Below are positions 43,224 through 56,232 of a DNA stretch of 64,000 bases, one piece after another. The position numbers and the translations under genes are program-made. Origin of the DNA: Solen grandis (taxonomy: Eukaryota > Mollusca > Bivalvia > Adapedonta > Solenidae). Position 1 is the stretch's first letter. Every line of letters starts with the position of its first letter. The notes under the pieces are model-generated. The model worked only from the letters and a program-made list of their open reading frames with translations, had not been told where the DNA came from and searched no databases. The stretch lies in contig CM037788.1 of assembly GCA_021229015.1 (NCBI GenBank), forward strand, positions 47,035,520 to 47,099,519, in the 5' to 3' direction.

Positions 43224-43649
43224 AAGGTGCACATCCATGCAGCACCCCATATACTTGTATGATGAATCTATGTTGATCAAGGGGAAAAGTACGGTAACAG
43301 AAAAGGTAAATGAAAGACATTTTTATATCTCGTTTGTACGCGATAACTTAAGCTATACCTGCAACGCGATAATTGCTGCAAACGTCCTCGGTAGTAATCG
43401 CGTGCGCACGCGATATAAAAAGACATGTCCCCTTTGTGCCACCGTAGAATTGGCATTCTAAGGTTCACCTCCAGTTAAGTTCTCTTCTTTACACTGCACA
43501 ATCCATTAATAAGTATGAGTAGTGGACACTTTTAATCAAAACATGCCATTATTTGTCTTGGTGATATGCCAACTTCAGTCGGTATAAGATAGTATAACCA
43601 TGTCACAAAAGACAACACAAACGACAATCACCGAAGATTCACCGCTAAT
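43224..43649. other. Unique sequence right of the element end
   Basis: Presumed host intron or intergenic DNA; no hydrolase exon is seen. CGCGATAACTTAAG and TCGCGTGCGCACGCGATA (inverted CG-rich motif at 43397-43414) occur. Confidence 0.4.
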
Positions 43650-43799
43650 AGACCATTTCACCAGGTGTTATTCGCTGATTTAAATTGACTAATTAGTGAC
43701 TGGGGAAAGATTTTACACCCACCATGTAGATTAGGTGTTCAGGAAGTGCTCATTTAATTATTTATGTATCATTTCGGGATGAAATGGTATGCTATAGGG
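43650..43799. repeat. MITE, short copy
   Basis: It starts AGACCATTTCA and ends TGAAATGGTA (imperfect inverted repeats). The interior TTCAGGAAGTGCTC is shared with the longer copy at 46767-47079. Confidence 0.75.
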
Positions 43800-45972
43800 A
43801 GTTTGACGGAAAAGGTGATCAACTTGTACACTTGATTTACGACAGTATCGTGGCCATGAAATCCACAATCCCACAGTCCGAATTTTGGCTCTCCAACCAC
43901 TTGGTCTATACATGGTGAATAGTTATTACACGGCGCTGATGTGCCGTGTATTTAAATATGGTTTAAAATGTTTGCAGTGGAGGAACACGTGACCTATTGC
44001 TTCCCGCATTGTCACAGACATGGAATGCTCAATAGTGAAACCAATATTCAAATCAAGTCATTTCGCATAATAATGGTTTGAACCAACAAATTTAGTGGTC
44101 AGCGTGCAGTTTTGGTTCCTGTAATAAACCGTGTAAAAATACAGTGAAATCAGTAAAACTAAACAATTATTTTATAACAAAGTCATGTATTTTTAACAAA
44201 GTCATGTTTTTTTTACTCGCAGAAAAGTCTTGTAATTTAAAGTTGACCTAGGTGTTAAATGGTTCAATACTGCGACGAGACCCAATTTTGTTATGCAGAC
44301 AGAGTATCATGACTGGCATGTAAGATTCAGTCTGTTGGTTGGTCTTTCTCATTGTCGGAAAAGACCTAAGACCTATGCACTTATATTTATTTTTAGTTAC
44401 ATTCCACTTATCATTAAAGCATTTAAAATTCAACTTCACCACATTAACAGTTCTACACAACATTGCTTTTTTGCGCTCATACACATATTTAAGCTTAGTT
44501 AGATTCGTAAATATGGTGAAAACATTCATGGTAAACATGGGGAAATAGAGATCGTTATTCAGTGCCATATACCCAGGTTATTTTTTATTTGTGCGAACGT
44601 CCTAAATTATGTAAAAGTGAATAATTGAAGACTGGGATCTATCAGAATGATATCAGAGAGTCAAGAAACTCACGAACGACTGAAATGAATCATATGCTTC
44701 GACATTATTTAATCATAATAATGATAATAATGATGGAAGTGATCTTCCACTATTGCTACTACCACTGTCTGTTATTATTATTACCGCTGCTACTGCTCTT
44801 TCTATAAGCATCTGTATATTGTGAATCAAGAGGCTTGTTAGACTGGCGACGAAGCCGCAGTCTTTTGTCGATGGAAATTTGCATAATTACCACAGCCGAT
44901 TTAATTGCATCACTCCGCGCGCAGTGAAATGCGATTCTGCTCTATGTATTATAGACGTTTTAATCATAACAATAACCTCTTTAGACGTTGTTGTATTAAT
45001 TATTTACTATTGCCATTCTATGTTACCACATAGATCTTATGACCTTCTGGTTTGCTTGAAATAAACTTGTCAACTTGTAAATATTATCAAAGTGAGAAAC
45101 CCTCCTTTTTATCATAATGTTGAAGCCATATACTAATGGTAGCGACATTGAGATTGTGTATTCGCCATTCCAGCTCTGGCTAAGCATTAATCTCATATGT
45201 GATGTGGCTTTCTCCAGACATATGAAATTTCGCAATCTTCATTCGAAAGTTTGTTAACATATAGTGGCATAATATTCTGAATTTCTCCGTTTTTATTAAA
45301 ATTATTTAAGATTTAATACAAATTATGGCATGTGGAGGGATAGGCATTACACGGATTTTGTCCAATATGATTTTACAATATTAAAGATGTATCCGTTCTA
45401 AATATATGTATTGACTTTGTGAATTTACAATCATGATACAAATGCATCATATCAATACATACCAATAACAATAATGGTTTCAGTTCAATTTAATAACATT
45501 AAGAAACAAAACATTCATTTCTATAAGAGCTTGCACAGTATGAAATATACGATGCGTAAAGTAATGTTTTATTGTGATTTTACGATCATTTATGAAGCCA
45601 ATCATCATCAGCATTATTGGTTGTGTTTGCGCGAACATCTTACTGTTATATTGAATTGCCACAAAGGAGACAGAAAAGGATAATAAAATAAACCAAAATT
45701 ACCATACATGGACTAATACGTAATTGTGTCGATCTTCTGCTATTCTTCAACACCAGAAAAAGTTACATACCAAAGCATAGTCGGACAGTCATTTGAGACA
45801 CACACAACATATTAATGCATTATTTTACCGGAGATATAATGAATATGTTTTTCATCGGGTTAGCAACATCATAGCAACACCGAGATGCATTATCTACATC
45901 GTCGAAACTCACGGTATAAGAAGCAAAACGTATTGAGCGATAGTGGGATGCATATTTTACGTCCTAGTATAT
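43800..45972. other. Intergenic sequence without recognised genes
   Basis: The ORFs here are short and without family resemblance; the ATT-rich tract at 44707-44805 is simple sequence. Confidence 0.45.
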
Positions 45973-46155
45973 GACTGGACTGGACTGGACTATTTGAGTT
46001 TACCGCCGCTTCGACAGTATTTCAGTAATCCAGCTAATTACAGGTGGAGGAAGACCCCGAATGCACGGAGGCATCCGGGTAGAACCACCGACCTACCGCA
46101 AGCCAGCTGGAAGGCTTCCTCACATGAAAATCAGAATGACCCTGCCGGGTTTCGA

Positions 46156-46157
<2 letters not shown>
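45973..46157 (-). repeat. tRNA-derived SINE, family 2, with (CCAGT)n tail
   Basis: Same family as 37781-38002: tail ACTGGACTGGACTGGAC at its 3' end, TTTGAGTTTACCGCCGC, GAAGACCCCGAATGCACGG, and box B region TGCCGGGTTTCGAAACC, where it is cut by the C run. Confidence 0.8.

Positions 46158-46187
<30 letters not shown>
46158..46187 (+). repeat. C30 homopolymer
   Basis: Thirty consecutive C, inserted exactly at the tRNA-like head of the SINE. Length is uncertain in any assembly. Confidence 0.95.
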
Positions 46188-46277
46188 AGTATATGAAGCA
46201 TGCCACGATGAGACTGATGAGATGCCCACAAATAAGGAAAATTAAAAAACAAACGTTTACTTTATTGTGCGTACATG

Positions 46278-46305
46278 GAGAGAGAGAAAGAAAGAGAGAG
46301 AGAGA
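46278..46305 (+). repeat. (GA)n microsatellite
   Basis: GAGAGAGAGAAAGAAAGAGA and neighbouring bases. Confidence 0.9.
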
Positions 46306-46766
46306 CGGGGGTCGCTTTACTATGGGGTCGAATTTCAAGTTTTTCAAGGATCGTTAAATTACTTCCTTGCTTTGAAACAGTTTTGTCGGTGTATGTAGGG
46401 CCACTTTGACCGATCCGCCATGTCAAGCCGGGTCATTTGATCACATAACTTGCAATCAAAGTCAAAAGTGAAGTGACGTCGCTGTCTGAAATGCAAACAG
46501 TTTTTTCTATGGAACATATATTTTGTAATATATTAAGAACTCTGGCTTATGTTATATCTGGCTTATTGATATTTAAGCTTTATTTGGAACCACTAGGGCA
46601 AACTTCGTAAATAAGACCTACATAAACAATATGTAGCAGAAGCTAAAAATTCCCTTGTGATGCATGTTGGGCATAAACTAAAAGTAAACTGCATAGATAA
46701 ACAATGGTCCTCAGCGGAATACCACCGTCCCATGTGACATTTTAAAGGTCACGGCACTCTAACAAC

Positions 46767-47079
46767 AGACCATTTCACTATGGGATCGACAATATCCGGT
46801 ATAATTCGCTGATTTCAACCAAAGGCTGCTTTGACCAAAAAACTTCCGCATTTCAAAAAGAAAATCAACAACTTTATATATAATAATATATAAGGTCCTT
46901 GATTTTATTACTGGGCAACAACATACCCGGGTACCACTAACTTCAACTGACCAACCAATGACTGGGGAAAATCTCAAACGTATGTTTATTTCCCATTGAA
47001 CAATGCACACAGAGTAAGTGTTCAGGAAGTGCTCGTTGCTTTACGTAGATTTACGTATTATTTCGGAGTGGAATGGTCT
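46767..47079. repeat. MITE, longer copy
   Basis: AGACCATTTCACTATGGG at the left and CGGAGTGGAATGGTCT at the right are inverted repeats. It shares the interior with 43650-43799 and has no ORF of note. Confidence 0.75.
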
Positions 47080-47214
47080 ATTTCGGTGTTTAAATTACCC
47101 TGAATCACTGGATTTGTTGACTGACACCGTTATAGATCTAGTCGAGTTTAGATGCCAAAAAGTGTAGATTATCATTTTACCCTGAACGCGTAAATTTCTT
47201 GCAAAATTAGCTTG

Positions 47215-47385
47215 TTTCGGCTAAAATCTTAAAAAAATAGGGTCGGTAGGTCGACGATTTCTGTTTTCATTTTTTTTTCTATCATCCTTATTTTAAAGAT
47301 GTGACAAAAACATTTTGCAATCGAGGTTCACAATTCGCACAAAAATAGGGTAGGCGGAAACAAATAACTTTTATAACGCCTGAGA
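47215..47385. repeat. MITE, diverged copy of 19153-19388
   Basis: AAAAAAATAGGGTCGGTAGG and the right end AACTTTTATAACGCC match the first copy. Confidence 0.65.
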
Positions 47386-48007
47386 CGGAAAGCAGTTCTT
47401 CGGGTGTTAGAACAGTTTACATTTTATTTTTTGCTGGTTCCTAGTATCTCGATTATTTTCTTCTATCAGAATAAACCATATGCCTTGGTATATTAATGGT
47501 TGGAAAATCACTTAAAAAAAAGTCTTGGTTTATTAAGTCGAAAATGTCACGTTCATTTCATAACTTGATAAATTACAAAAGGTGTAGAATCAGAGATAGA
47601 TTTACTTGTGACTATAACCAGAGAGGGGGTGGGGGATAAAATCACTATATGTATTATATATAGTGATATTGTGTCCGCCTCCCTTTTTTGTGCCAATCTC
47701 ATTTGACTATAAACAGCGATTATTTAGACAGGGCTATATATATACTGTATTAGAATTAATTTCTGTTTATTACATCTTCCTGCACCACAAATTTATTATA
47801 TACGCTTTCTCTTTCTATTGGAAGAATGAAGCACCTGATTTGTTGTAGATCAGGACCACACTGTTTAAAATCCTAACATGGCTATTGAATCTTTGTCTTC
47901 TAAATGTTATTTCCCTTTTTTTAGACCACGGATCTTCTGGAACTACCATCGATAGTACAAACGAAAATCGTGCAATATGTTGGAATAGAGGGAAAAGTGT
48001 CAGTATC
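47386..48007. other. Intergenic sequence
   Basis: A short inverted TATA-rich motif (ATCACTATATGTATTATATA) lies at 47641-47660. No gene is seen. Confidence 0.4.
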
Positions 48008-49156
48008 TTTTGATATACAACTTTCATTTTTGGTATGCATATTCATCTTGACAAGGCTTATCCAGACATATGCAAAATTTTCACTATTGATCTTGACCTT
48101 GACCTTTGACGTATTTTTGCTGTAACTTCTGAAAACTTTAAAATGCCTGTCATTTCAGAACCGTTACAAATAGGGCACTGATATTTCACATGTGACTTCC
48201 TTTTGGCAAGACTTTTCCATCAATGTTACACTTTTTGGACTTTTGTCCTTGACCTTTGAACTTTGACCTATTTTTTTTAAATGTTTAACAAAAACGTTTA
48301 CGTTGGCCATAACTTTTTGACATGCAACTTTTATTTTTGGTATGAATATTCATCTTTGCAAGGGGTTTTCAGATATACCTCAACATTTCATCTATCGACC
48401 TTGACCATTGACTTATTTTTGCTGTAACTTCTAGAAACTTTAAAATGCCTGTCATTTCAGAAACATTACCAACAGGGCACTGATATTTCACATGTGAATT
48501 CCTTGTGGCCTTTCCATCAATGTTACACTTTTGAACTTTGACCTTGACCTTTGAACTTTGATATATTTTTGAAATGTTTAACATTATGTTGGCCATATTT
48601 TTTTACTATTTGACATATTTGGTATGCATATTCATCTTGGAAAGAGTTATTCAGATATACCTCAATATTTTATCTATCGACCTTGACACTTGACCTTACT
48701 TTGGACAAGTTTTATAATAGATATTTCTTTGTCTTTTTCTTTTTTTTTTCTTTTTTTTTGAAAAAAAAAATGTATACTGGTTTGTCATCATATGAAATTG
48801 AGCAGGTGTGATTTTGGTCATTACCTTTAGGCAGATAGAAAAGAACATTTTTTTAATGTCTTCAAATTTTACAGTTTTGTGTTGATTATCAAAAACTAAA
48901 TGGATTAGCAATTGTGATTTTTTGTTTACATATTTTACATCTTTTTGTGTACATTCTATTCCATGCATAGGCTAAGGTCATCTTTCAAGGTCAAAGGTCA
49001 AATTTAAAGGGTATGGTACTTCAACTTTGTATTTAAAGGCTTACAGTTTTAGTTGTGATTTCCAAGGTCAACTTTTTTAAATGTTTAACAAAAATATGTA
49101 ACGTTGGCTAAAACAGACGAGCGTTGGCACCCGCATGCGGTGCTCTTTTTATTAAA
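48008..49156 (+). repeat. About 280-310-bp tandem repeat rich in TGACCTT motifs
   Basis: TGGTATGNATATTCATCTT starts units at 48031, 48338 and 48620. Each unit holds clusters such as TTGACCTTGACCTTTGAC and GAACTTTGACC. It ends with GCGTTGGCACCCGCATGCGG, then TGCTCTTTTTATTAAATTG. Confidence 0.85.
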
Positions 49157-49487
49157 TTGTTTGTGTAATGCTTACATTGACGTATCTTGTGGTATTGATG
49201 TTGTTACTGAAATACTCTGTAGCGCTATATTGAATGAAATGATGTATGTATGTAATTCTACTGAGAGTAATAAACATGTAAGAATACCAGCGGAATGAGA
49301 AGTTACTACATGTTGTGCAAACATGTAGACCCACTATACAATAGACTATATATCATCAGTGTCAACAGATTGTCAATTATAACCGAAGATTCTAAATCGG
49401 CGTATTGCTGAGTTTAAGACTAATACTGAGAGAAACGATCTTGCATTTGCCAAGTTCCCTTAGCTACTCGCATTATCCTATTGCGTG

Positions 49488-50200
49488 CTTACGAGGAGTG
49501 TTCGAAAACTTTTGCACTCGAACACCACAAGATTTTCGTGTATAAAACCAGTCCGAACTGGTTCACCGCACATCGCTGTATTATGTGTATAAATATAATT
49601 GAAATCCGCAACCCGGTTCCTTTGCAATTCAGATTGCATTCAGGTGTATTTATTTACAGTGTTTGGAATATGGTTAGAAAACGGACAGAAAAGTCGCTGA
49701 AATCATAGGTTATATAAAAGCCCGCTTTAAGTTGGGATCGAGCGTCAGAAATATATATGATGAGATATGTGCTGTGTATGGGGATAAACGAATGTCATTT
49801 TCCATAGTTTAATTCCGTTCTGGTCAAGAATCAGTCAAAGTTGACCCTTAATCAGGAAGACCTAGGTCTGCAGTTACAAAATCGAAAATCACTAAAATCA
49901 AGTCAATCATTGAGAAAGATGTGCGTTTCACTGTCAGATAGCTATGACAAACTTGTTTTAGCATCTGTTCACATCATTCATTGTTAGGAAAGTAAGTGCG
50001 CGTTGGATCCTCCATTTACTCACGGACGAGCAGAAACGTACAAGGGTACAAATGGCTAAGAAACTGCTGAAGAAGTACCCAAAATATCAGAAAAAGGTAT
50101 TTAATAGTCCCATAACGGGTGATGAGACATGGGTCCATTTTTATGAGCTTAAGAGGAAAGTTGACAAGATATGGGCTTTGAAACTTGCACCAAACGGTTA
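49488..50200 (+). mobile_element. Mariner transposon with decayed transposase
   Basis: TTACGAGGAGTGTTCGAAAA at 49488 is a mariner-type terminal repeat. Downstream, broken frames encode mariner transposase blocks: IKARFKLG near 49716; VSARWI-like and LLTDEQKRTRVQMAKKLL at 50001-50073; and TGDETWVHFYE at 50115-50147, which contains the first catalytic Asp of the DD34D triad. The open frames are interrupted by stops, the second and third catalytic Asp are absent, and no right terminal repeat was found. A 3'-deleted fossil. Confidence 0.85.
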
Positions 50201-51289
50201 GTGTTCATCCGTGCTGTTAAACAGAAATTAAAAACTTCAACGGAATAGAAAACATTTTTTTTTAACTTAAGAGACTGAGAAACTACTCTGTTTTATTTTA
50301 TTACTGAAAGTATTGGCAAAATGAAAATATATTTAAATACACGGAGAAGACAATGGATATGTCAAAGGCTGAAAACTGTCCAATATTTCATAGAAAACAC
50401 GTCGCCGTAGGACCAAGATGTGGTTTTCCATTTAGTAGAATAATCATGATGCATTGGAAGCGATTATGATTTCCATTTTGAAAGTTTTAGACAATACCCA
50501 AGAAACAAAGGGAACTCTACATGGTTGTCTTCTGTGGATAAATGGATGATATTTCTATTCCTTGACTGAAATAACTTATTTGATTGAATCTGCATTATAG
50601 TCCTTATTACGTACTGAAATTACAAAGGATAACGTCTCCAAAAATTAAAAAGTGAAAAAAAAGATGTTTTGATTTTAAGTGTATCAAGGTACAACAAACA
50701 AAATGGATGTATTTACTGGAGAGCACATAAAATATATTGTAATTCTTGTATTATTGAATCGTGCACTAGTGTTAGTGTCTCTTGGCTACGCATCTGAAGG
50801 TTTGGAGTGAGATCCAAACAGTTGGCAAAATTACTTCTGTAACATTCACATGGTACTGGTACATCCAAAAACGTCTGTATTGCAAGCGGAAAACACTACA
50901 TTGGTATTAGAGAAGAACACTGTCCATTTACAAAGAAAATATTGATTTTGATAAACAAACTGTCATTACATTGGTCACGTGGACAGTACACACGGTTTCT
51001 TTAGATGATATTTTTGTGGAACTGAACAGCAGCACCATCAAACAACATAAATTCTTTGGATATAGAAGAGTTTATGAAACCGTTTTATCGAATGATACTG
51101 CGACATTGTTAAAAACATCTTTGTAGACAAAAATGAAACTTTTTCTTTCATTTCTATAATCAGATGTCTTGTAAAGAACATGGCATACGTGTAATACAGA
51201 CCATTTTCTAAATAAATCGTTTTTATAAAATATAAATTCCTAATTTCTCTTAATAAGAAACAGATCAGTTCGTCACAAGAACATTCAGC
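50201..51289. other. Intergenic sequence
   Basis: AT-rich; no gene or recognisable transposon end. Confidence 0.45.
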
Positions 51290-52680
51290 ACCACCAGTGG
51301 TATGTAAATATCCGACTGATACTAGTATACAGCGCCAACCAGTGGTATGTATAGATCTGACTTATACTAATATACAGCGCCAACCAGTGGTATGTATAGA
51401 TCCGACTTATACTAGTATACAGCGCCAACCAGTGGTATGTATAGATCTGACTTATACTAGTATACAGCGCCAACCAATGGTATGTATAGATCTGACTTAT
51501 ACTAGTATACAGCGCCAACCAGTGGTATGTATAGATCTGACTTATACTAGTATACAGCGCCAACCAGTGGTATGTATAGATCTGACTTATACTAGTATAC
51601 AGCGCCAACCAGTGGTATGTATAGATCCTACTTATACTAGTATACAGCGCCAACCAGTGGTATGTATAGATCTGACTTATACTAGTATACAGCGCCAACC
51701 AGTGGTATGTATAGATCCGACTTATACTAGTATACAGCGCCAACCAGTGGTATGTATAGATCCGACTTATACTAGTATACAGCGCCAACCAGTGGTATGT
51801 ATAGATCCGACTTATACTAGTATACAGCGCCAACCAGTGGTATGTATAGATCTGACTTATACTAGTATACAGCGCCAACCAGTGGTATGTATAGATCCGA
51901 CTTATACTAATATACAGCGCCAACCAGTGGTATGTATAGATCTGACTTATACTAGTATACAGCGCCAACCAGTGGTATGTATAGATCCGACTTATACTAA
52001 TATACAGCGCCAACCAGTGGTATGTATAGATCCGACTTATACTAGTATACAGCGCCAACCAGTGGTATGTATAGATCCGACTTGTACTAGTATACAGCGC
52101 CAACCAGTGGTATGTATAGATCCGACTTATACTAGTATACAGCGCCAACCAGTGGTATGTATAGATCCGACTTATACTAGTATACAGCGCCAACCAGTGG
52201 TATGTATAGATCCGACTTATACTAGTATACAGCGCCAACCAGTGGTATGTATAGATCCGACTTTACTAGTATACAGCGCCAACCAGTGGTATGTATAGAT
52301 CTGACTGATACTAATTATACAGCGCCAACCAGTGGTATGTATAGATCCAACTTATACTAGTATACAGCGCATACCAGTGGTATGTATAGATCTGACTTAT
52401 ACTAGTATACAGCGCCAACCAGTGGTATGTATAGATCCGACTTATACTAGTATACAGCGCCAACCAGTGGTATGTATAGATCCGACTTATACTAGTATAC
52501 GGCGCCAACCAGTGTTATGTATAGATCTGACTTATACTAATATACAGCGCCAACCAGTGGTATGTATAGATCTGACTTATACTAGTATACAGCGCCAACC
52601 AGTGGTATGTATAGATCCGACTTATACTAGTATACAGCGCTTACCAGTGGTATGTATAGATCCGACTTATACTAGTATAC
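51290..52680. repeat. 45-bp minisatellite, about 31 copies
   Basis: Unit: GCGCCAACCAGTGGTATGTA followed by TAGATC(T/C)GACTTATACTAGTATACA. TATACTAGTATA is a perfect 12-bp palindrome in most units. Because 45 is divisible by three, frames stay open on both strands (15-residue repeats VCIDLTYTSIQRQPV on the plus strand); I do not call a protein. Units differ mainly at one T/C position and at TACTAG versus TACTAA. Confidence 0.97.
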
Positions 52681-52704
52681 CGTTGTCTGATTGTCTCTTT
52701 TCAC

Positions 52705-52862
52705 CGTTTTGCGTATTTGAATATTTTGCAAAAGTAATTAGGCTTGGATGAAAATTATATGCAAGTCTGTAAATGAGAAACTTCAATGTGTGAGGGATAA
52801 AGATGTGGTAAAATATGTATATATTTTTTCTACTAGGTGCAGTCAATACCTTTATATACAAA
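52705..52862 (+). repeat. Dispersed repeat copy (see 19844-20015)
   Basis: ATTTTGCAAAAGTAATTAGG, TGAAAATTA and TCTACTAGGTGCAGTCAA are shared in order with 19844-20015. Confidence 0.7.
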
Positions 52863-53516
52863 TTCTTTAATACACATTGTTGTGAATTTTTACTTCTTTT
52901 GCTGTTTGTCAATAATATGCATCTTAACGATTTTCTCATTTTCATTTTTAAAAAAGGCATCTTCACGATTATCATCACTATTATTGAACTGAAATAAGAT
53001 TCAAAATATGACCGTTAGCCATTTTTTACCTAGAGTACTGTTGGTGTAACGGACACCTATAATCATAATTTAGCAGTATAGCCTCTGTTCGAAATTCTCA
53101 AAAAAAATGAGACTGATGTAAAAGAATATATATATATATACTCTACCATAACTTTCACGACACGAAAACAGAACAATAAATAAAAAAAATTCATATACCT
53201 ACAATATGTCGATTTTCTTAAGTTCCCATATACATTTTCCACGCAAGATAAAGTCATAAATATCTAACCAACCATCCCATATCGTAAATTACGGAATTTG
53301 TAAGGAACATCGCGATCTCTTCTTTTTCTTAAATTAAACCATACACGAAAAAAAAACCGCGAGATTTGACATTTACTTTCTCGTAGTTTCTACTTGTTTC
53401 TATTATAAAATCACTTGAAAATCATGGAAAAATTGTATGATTTAGAATTAACTTTCTCGCAATATTCTCAGTTTAGTCTGCATACCGTAGCCTGGCTATG
53501 TGAGAGAAAAAAATCT
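52863..53516. other. Intergenic sequence
   Basis: (TA)n run at 53130-53140; no gene. Confidence 0.4.
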
Positions 53517-54156
53517 AAAGAAAACAAGAGCTGTCCGTAAGACAGCATGCTCTACTATTCGAATGCTTGTCAATAAAATAGATATTGTAATTAAAGGCAA
53601 AATGAAAGAATCTCTGTATTATCAAAATTACCACAATAGCAATAAACATGTGCTCCAAATTTTAAAGCAATATCTCAACGAGATCAGGTAATCAAAGTTT
53701 CAAAGCAATACCTCAAACTGTTAAGTGAAAAAAATGTGTGAAAACCTTTACCTAGTTTCTAACTCATGACAGAGCCTGGCCCCTAACACAGGCATGCAAT
53801 TTCGTGTGTGAATTATGAGGGACATCCATGGAAAGAAATTGCAGATAAAAACAATGTTAAACAAAAGTTTTAACATTTTTTTCTAAGTCCAAAAAGACCC
53901 ACATATATGCAAAAATATTTAGAAGAGTTACTGTTTCTGTTTTTACATGAAGTTTGAAGGAAATCCATTGAGTAAAAGTGAGGATAATGGCAATGTTAAA
54001 CACAAGTTTAACATTTTTTCTAAGTCCTAAAATGGCCATAAATATGCAAAAATATTTCGAAGAGCTACAAACAAAAGTTTAACATTTCTTGGGACGCCGA
54101 CGCGGACGCCGGGGAGAGTCCAATAGCTCATCCTATTCTTCGAATAGTCGAGCTAA
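53517..54156. repeat. Non-autonomous element with ATTCGAA-containing ends
   Basis: Left end ACAAGAGCTGTCCGTAAGAC and GCTCTACTATTCGAA; right end TTCGAATAGTCGAGCT, complementary to the inner left end. The interior repeats CAAAAGTTT(T)AACATTTTTT, TCTAAGTCC and ATGCAAAAATATTT twice. No transposase. Confidence 0.7.
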
Positions 54157-54426
54157 TAACTATGATTTTATTCCAAATATACTACAAAATGATGCCAGAT
54201 TGGTCTGTTAAAATCCCTTTTAGATAAGTTTAAGTGATGTGAGGTTTGATAACTTTTCTGGTGTCACGTATCACTCCGAGTCTACGCAACTTCAATGATC
54301 GTTTAACATGTAGATATCCCGGGATTAAATACAGAGTAACTGGGTGGAATGAATTAAGATTTGAATATATAGGTGTAGTGTTGGGGATATCAGAATTTAC
54401 ACAGTTCTGAAATGGCTTATATACAA

Positions 54427-55116
54427 CAAGAGGCCCATGATGGCCCTAAATCGCTCACCTGAGATAAATAGGTTGACCCAAGGAACATCTGTACCAATTT
54501 ATTTTAAAATCTGGCCAGTAGTTTTGAAGATGATTTTTAAAGTTTTCATTTTTTTTTCTTTTTGTTGGCATGGCAACCAGAGTTCTACATGGATCAAGTT
54601 TATTTTAGCAACTTTTGTGAAGGTTGACCCAAGGATCATCCCTGCTAAGTTTAATCAAATTCTGTCCAGTGGTTTCAGAGGAGATGTTGTTTAAAGGTTT
54701 CTCTATATACATATAAGGCAAATAAGCCCCGCCCCTGGCGGCCATTTTTTTACGGATCGGAATAATTTTAGCAACTTTGGTAGAGGTTGACCCAAGGAAC
54801 ATCTGTACCAATTTATTTTAAAATCTGTCAGTAGTTTTGAAGAAGATGATTTTTAAAGTTTTCATTTTTTTTCTTTTTGTTAACCATGGCAACCAGAGTT
54901 CTAAATGGATCAAGTTTATTTTAGCAACTTTTGTGCAGGTTGACCCAAGGAACATTCCTGCCAAGTTTCATTAAATTCTGTCCAGTGGTTTCAGAGGAGA
55001 TGTCGTTTAAAGAAAATTGTTGACGACGCACGACGGACGACGCACGACGACGGACGACGGACGAAGGGTGATCCTAAAAGCTCACTTGAGCACTAAGTGC
55101 TCAGGTGAGCTAAAAA
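54427..55116. repeat. Non-autonomous element bounded by GCTCACCTGAG/CTCAGGTGAGC
   Basis: Perfect 11-bp inverted repeats at 54453-54463 and 55100-55110. The interior holds two tandem blocks with GGAACATCTGTACCAATTTA and GGCAACCAGAGTTCTA, and a GACGGACGACGGACGAAGGG tail. Related pieces: 38240-38710 and 40375-40490. Confidence 0.85.
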
Positions 55117-55850
55117 CAAAACAGGTCAAACTCAACGAGAAATCACGCTGTTTACTGACTCCCATAGTGTACTGCAAGATCTACAAAACTGTGGATCTAA
55201 CACCAGACAAGATCTTATTCTAGAATGCCTGAAACTCAACGAACAACTAAGGAAACTAGATAAAACTATAAATTTTGTATGGATTCCCAGTCATGTGGGC
55301 ATCTATGGAAATGAAATAGCAGACAAAGAAGCGAAAGCAGGATCCACTCATGGAACTCAATTACAAATCAAACTAAGTCCCAACGAAATGTATAGCATAA
55401 TTAACAATAAGGTCAACAAAGCCTTTAGATAGAAGCAATTTAAGGATTATAAGATAAAGAAAAAAGTTTGAATATGGTACGATCCCAACAAATATAACTC
55501 AATTCAACAATTGTCCTACGATAGATAGAATAATAACCAGACTAAGATTGAGATCAAGCAATCTAGGAGGGGAAAGAAAAACCAGTATTACCTTGCATCC
55601 AGTGTAATGGTCAGGAAACTTTTGAACATGTCTTCTTTGAATGCAACTCCAACAAACAAGCTAGAAAAGAACTTGAAACTGACATGTTCAAAACAGGTGC
55701 AATATCTATAAATAGACTGTACCTACTCTTTCCTGACAAAAAAATTACTCCATTGTCTACCATGCTCTAATTAAATTCCTCAAATCAACAAACTATATCG
55801 GCAGAATATAAAGAAGGGTAGTGCACACATACACGTCACTACCCTACTTT
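55117..55850 (+). mobile_element. LINE (Jockey/I-like) RNase H and CCHC fragment, decayed
   Basis: The first open piece encodes an RNase H domain end: FTDSHSVLQDLQ and INFVWIPSHVGIYGNEIADK, the latter the conserved W-[IV]-P-[SG]-H-x-G-x-x-G-N-E-x-A-D block of non-LTR element RNase H. Further on, another frame gives C-x2-C...H-x4-C (CIQCNGQETFEHVFFEC). At least three stops or frame changes interrupt it. It is directly downstream of the preceding element, which probably inserted into it. Confidence 0.8.
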
Positions 55851-55884
55851 AACACTCTAACAAATAAAGTCTAGGAAACCCAAA

Positions 55885-56232
55885 AAAGGTGACCAAAGGT
55901 TACGTCGGGGATCTTAAATCCCTCTGGGCGTATCAGGCCCGACCATGTGGTCACCTTGAAAAATCACGTATACAGAAGGGTCTTCCATGCACAAAACAAG
56001 GTGACCAATGGTTACGTTGGGGATCCTAAATCCCTCAGGGCGTATCAGGCCCGACCATGTGGTCACCATGGAAAATCACATACACAATAGGGTCTTCCAT
56101 ACACAAAACAAAGTGACCAGTGGTTACGTTTGGGATCTTAAATCCCTCTGGGCGTATCAGACCCGACCATATGGTCACTTTGTAAACTCACAGACATGGC
56201 ATGGTGGCCGGACATACCCGTCTGGTCACCAC
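55885..56232 (+). repeat. 111-bp tandem repeat, three copies
   Basis: GGTGACCAAAGGTTACG-type starts at 55889, 56000 and 56112. Each unit has TCAGGCCCGACCATGTGGTC, an AATCCCTC block and AGGGTCTTCCATGCACAAAAC. Confidence 0.95.

Noticed and set aside
51285..52298. Open frames of 317 and 333 codons on opposite strands
   Set aside because: Both are by-products of a 45-bp tandem repeat without stop codons; no start context, promoter or domain.
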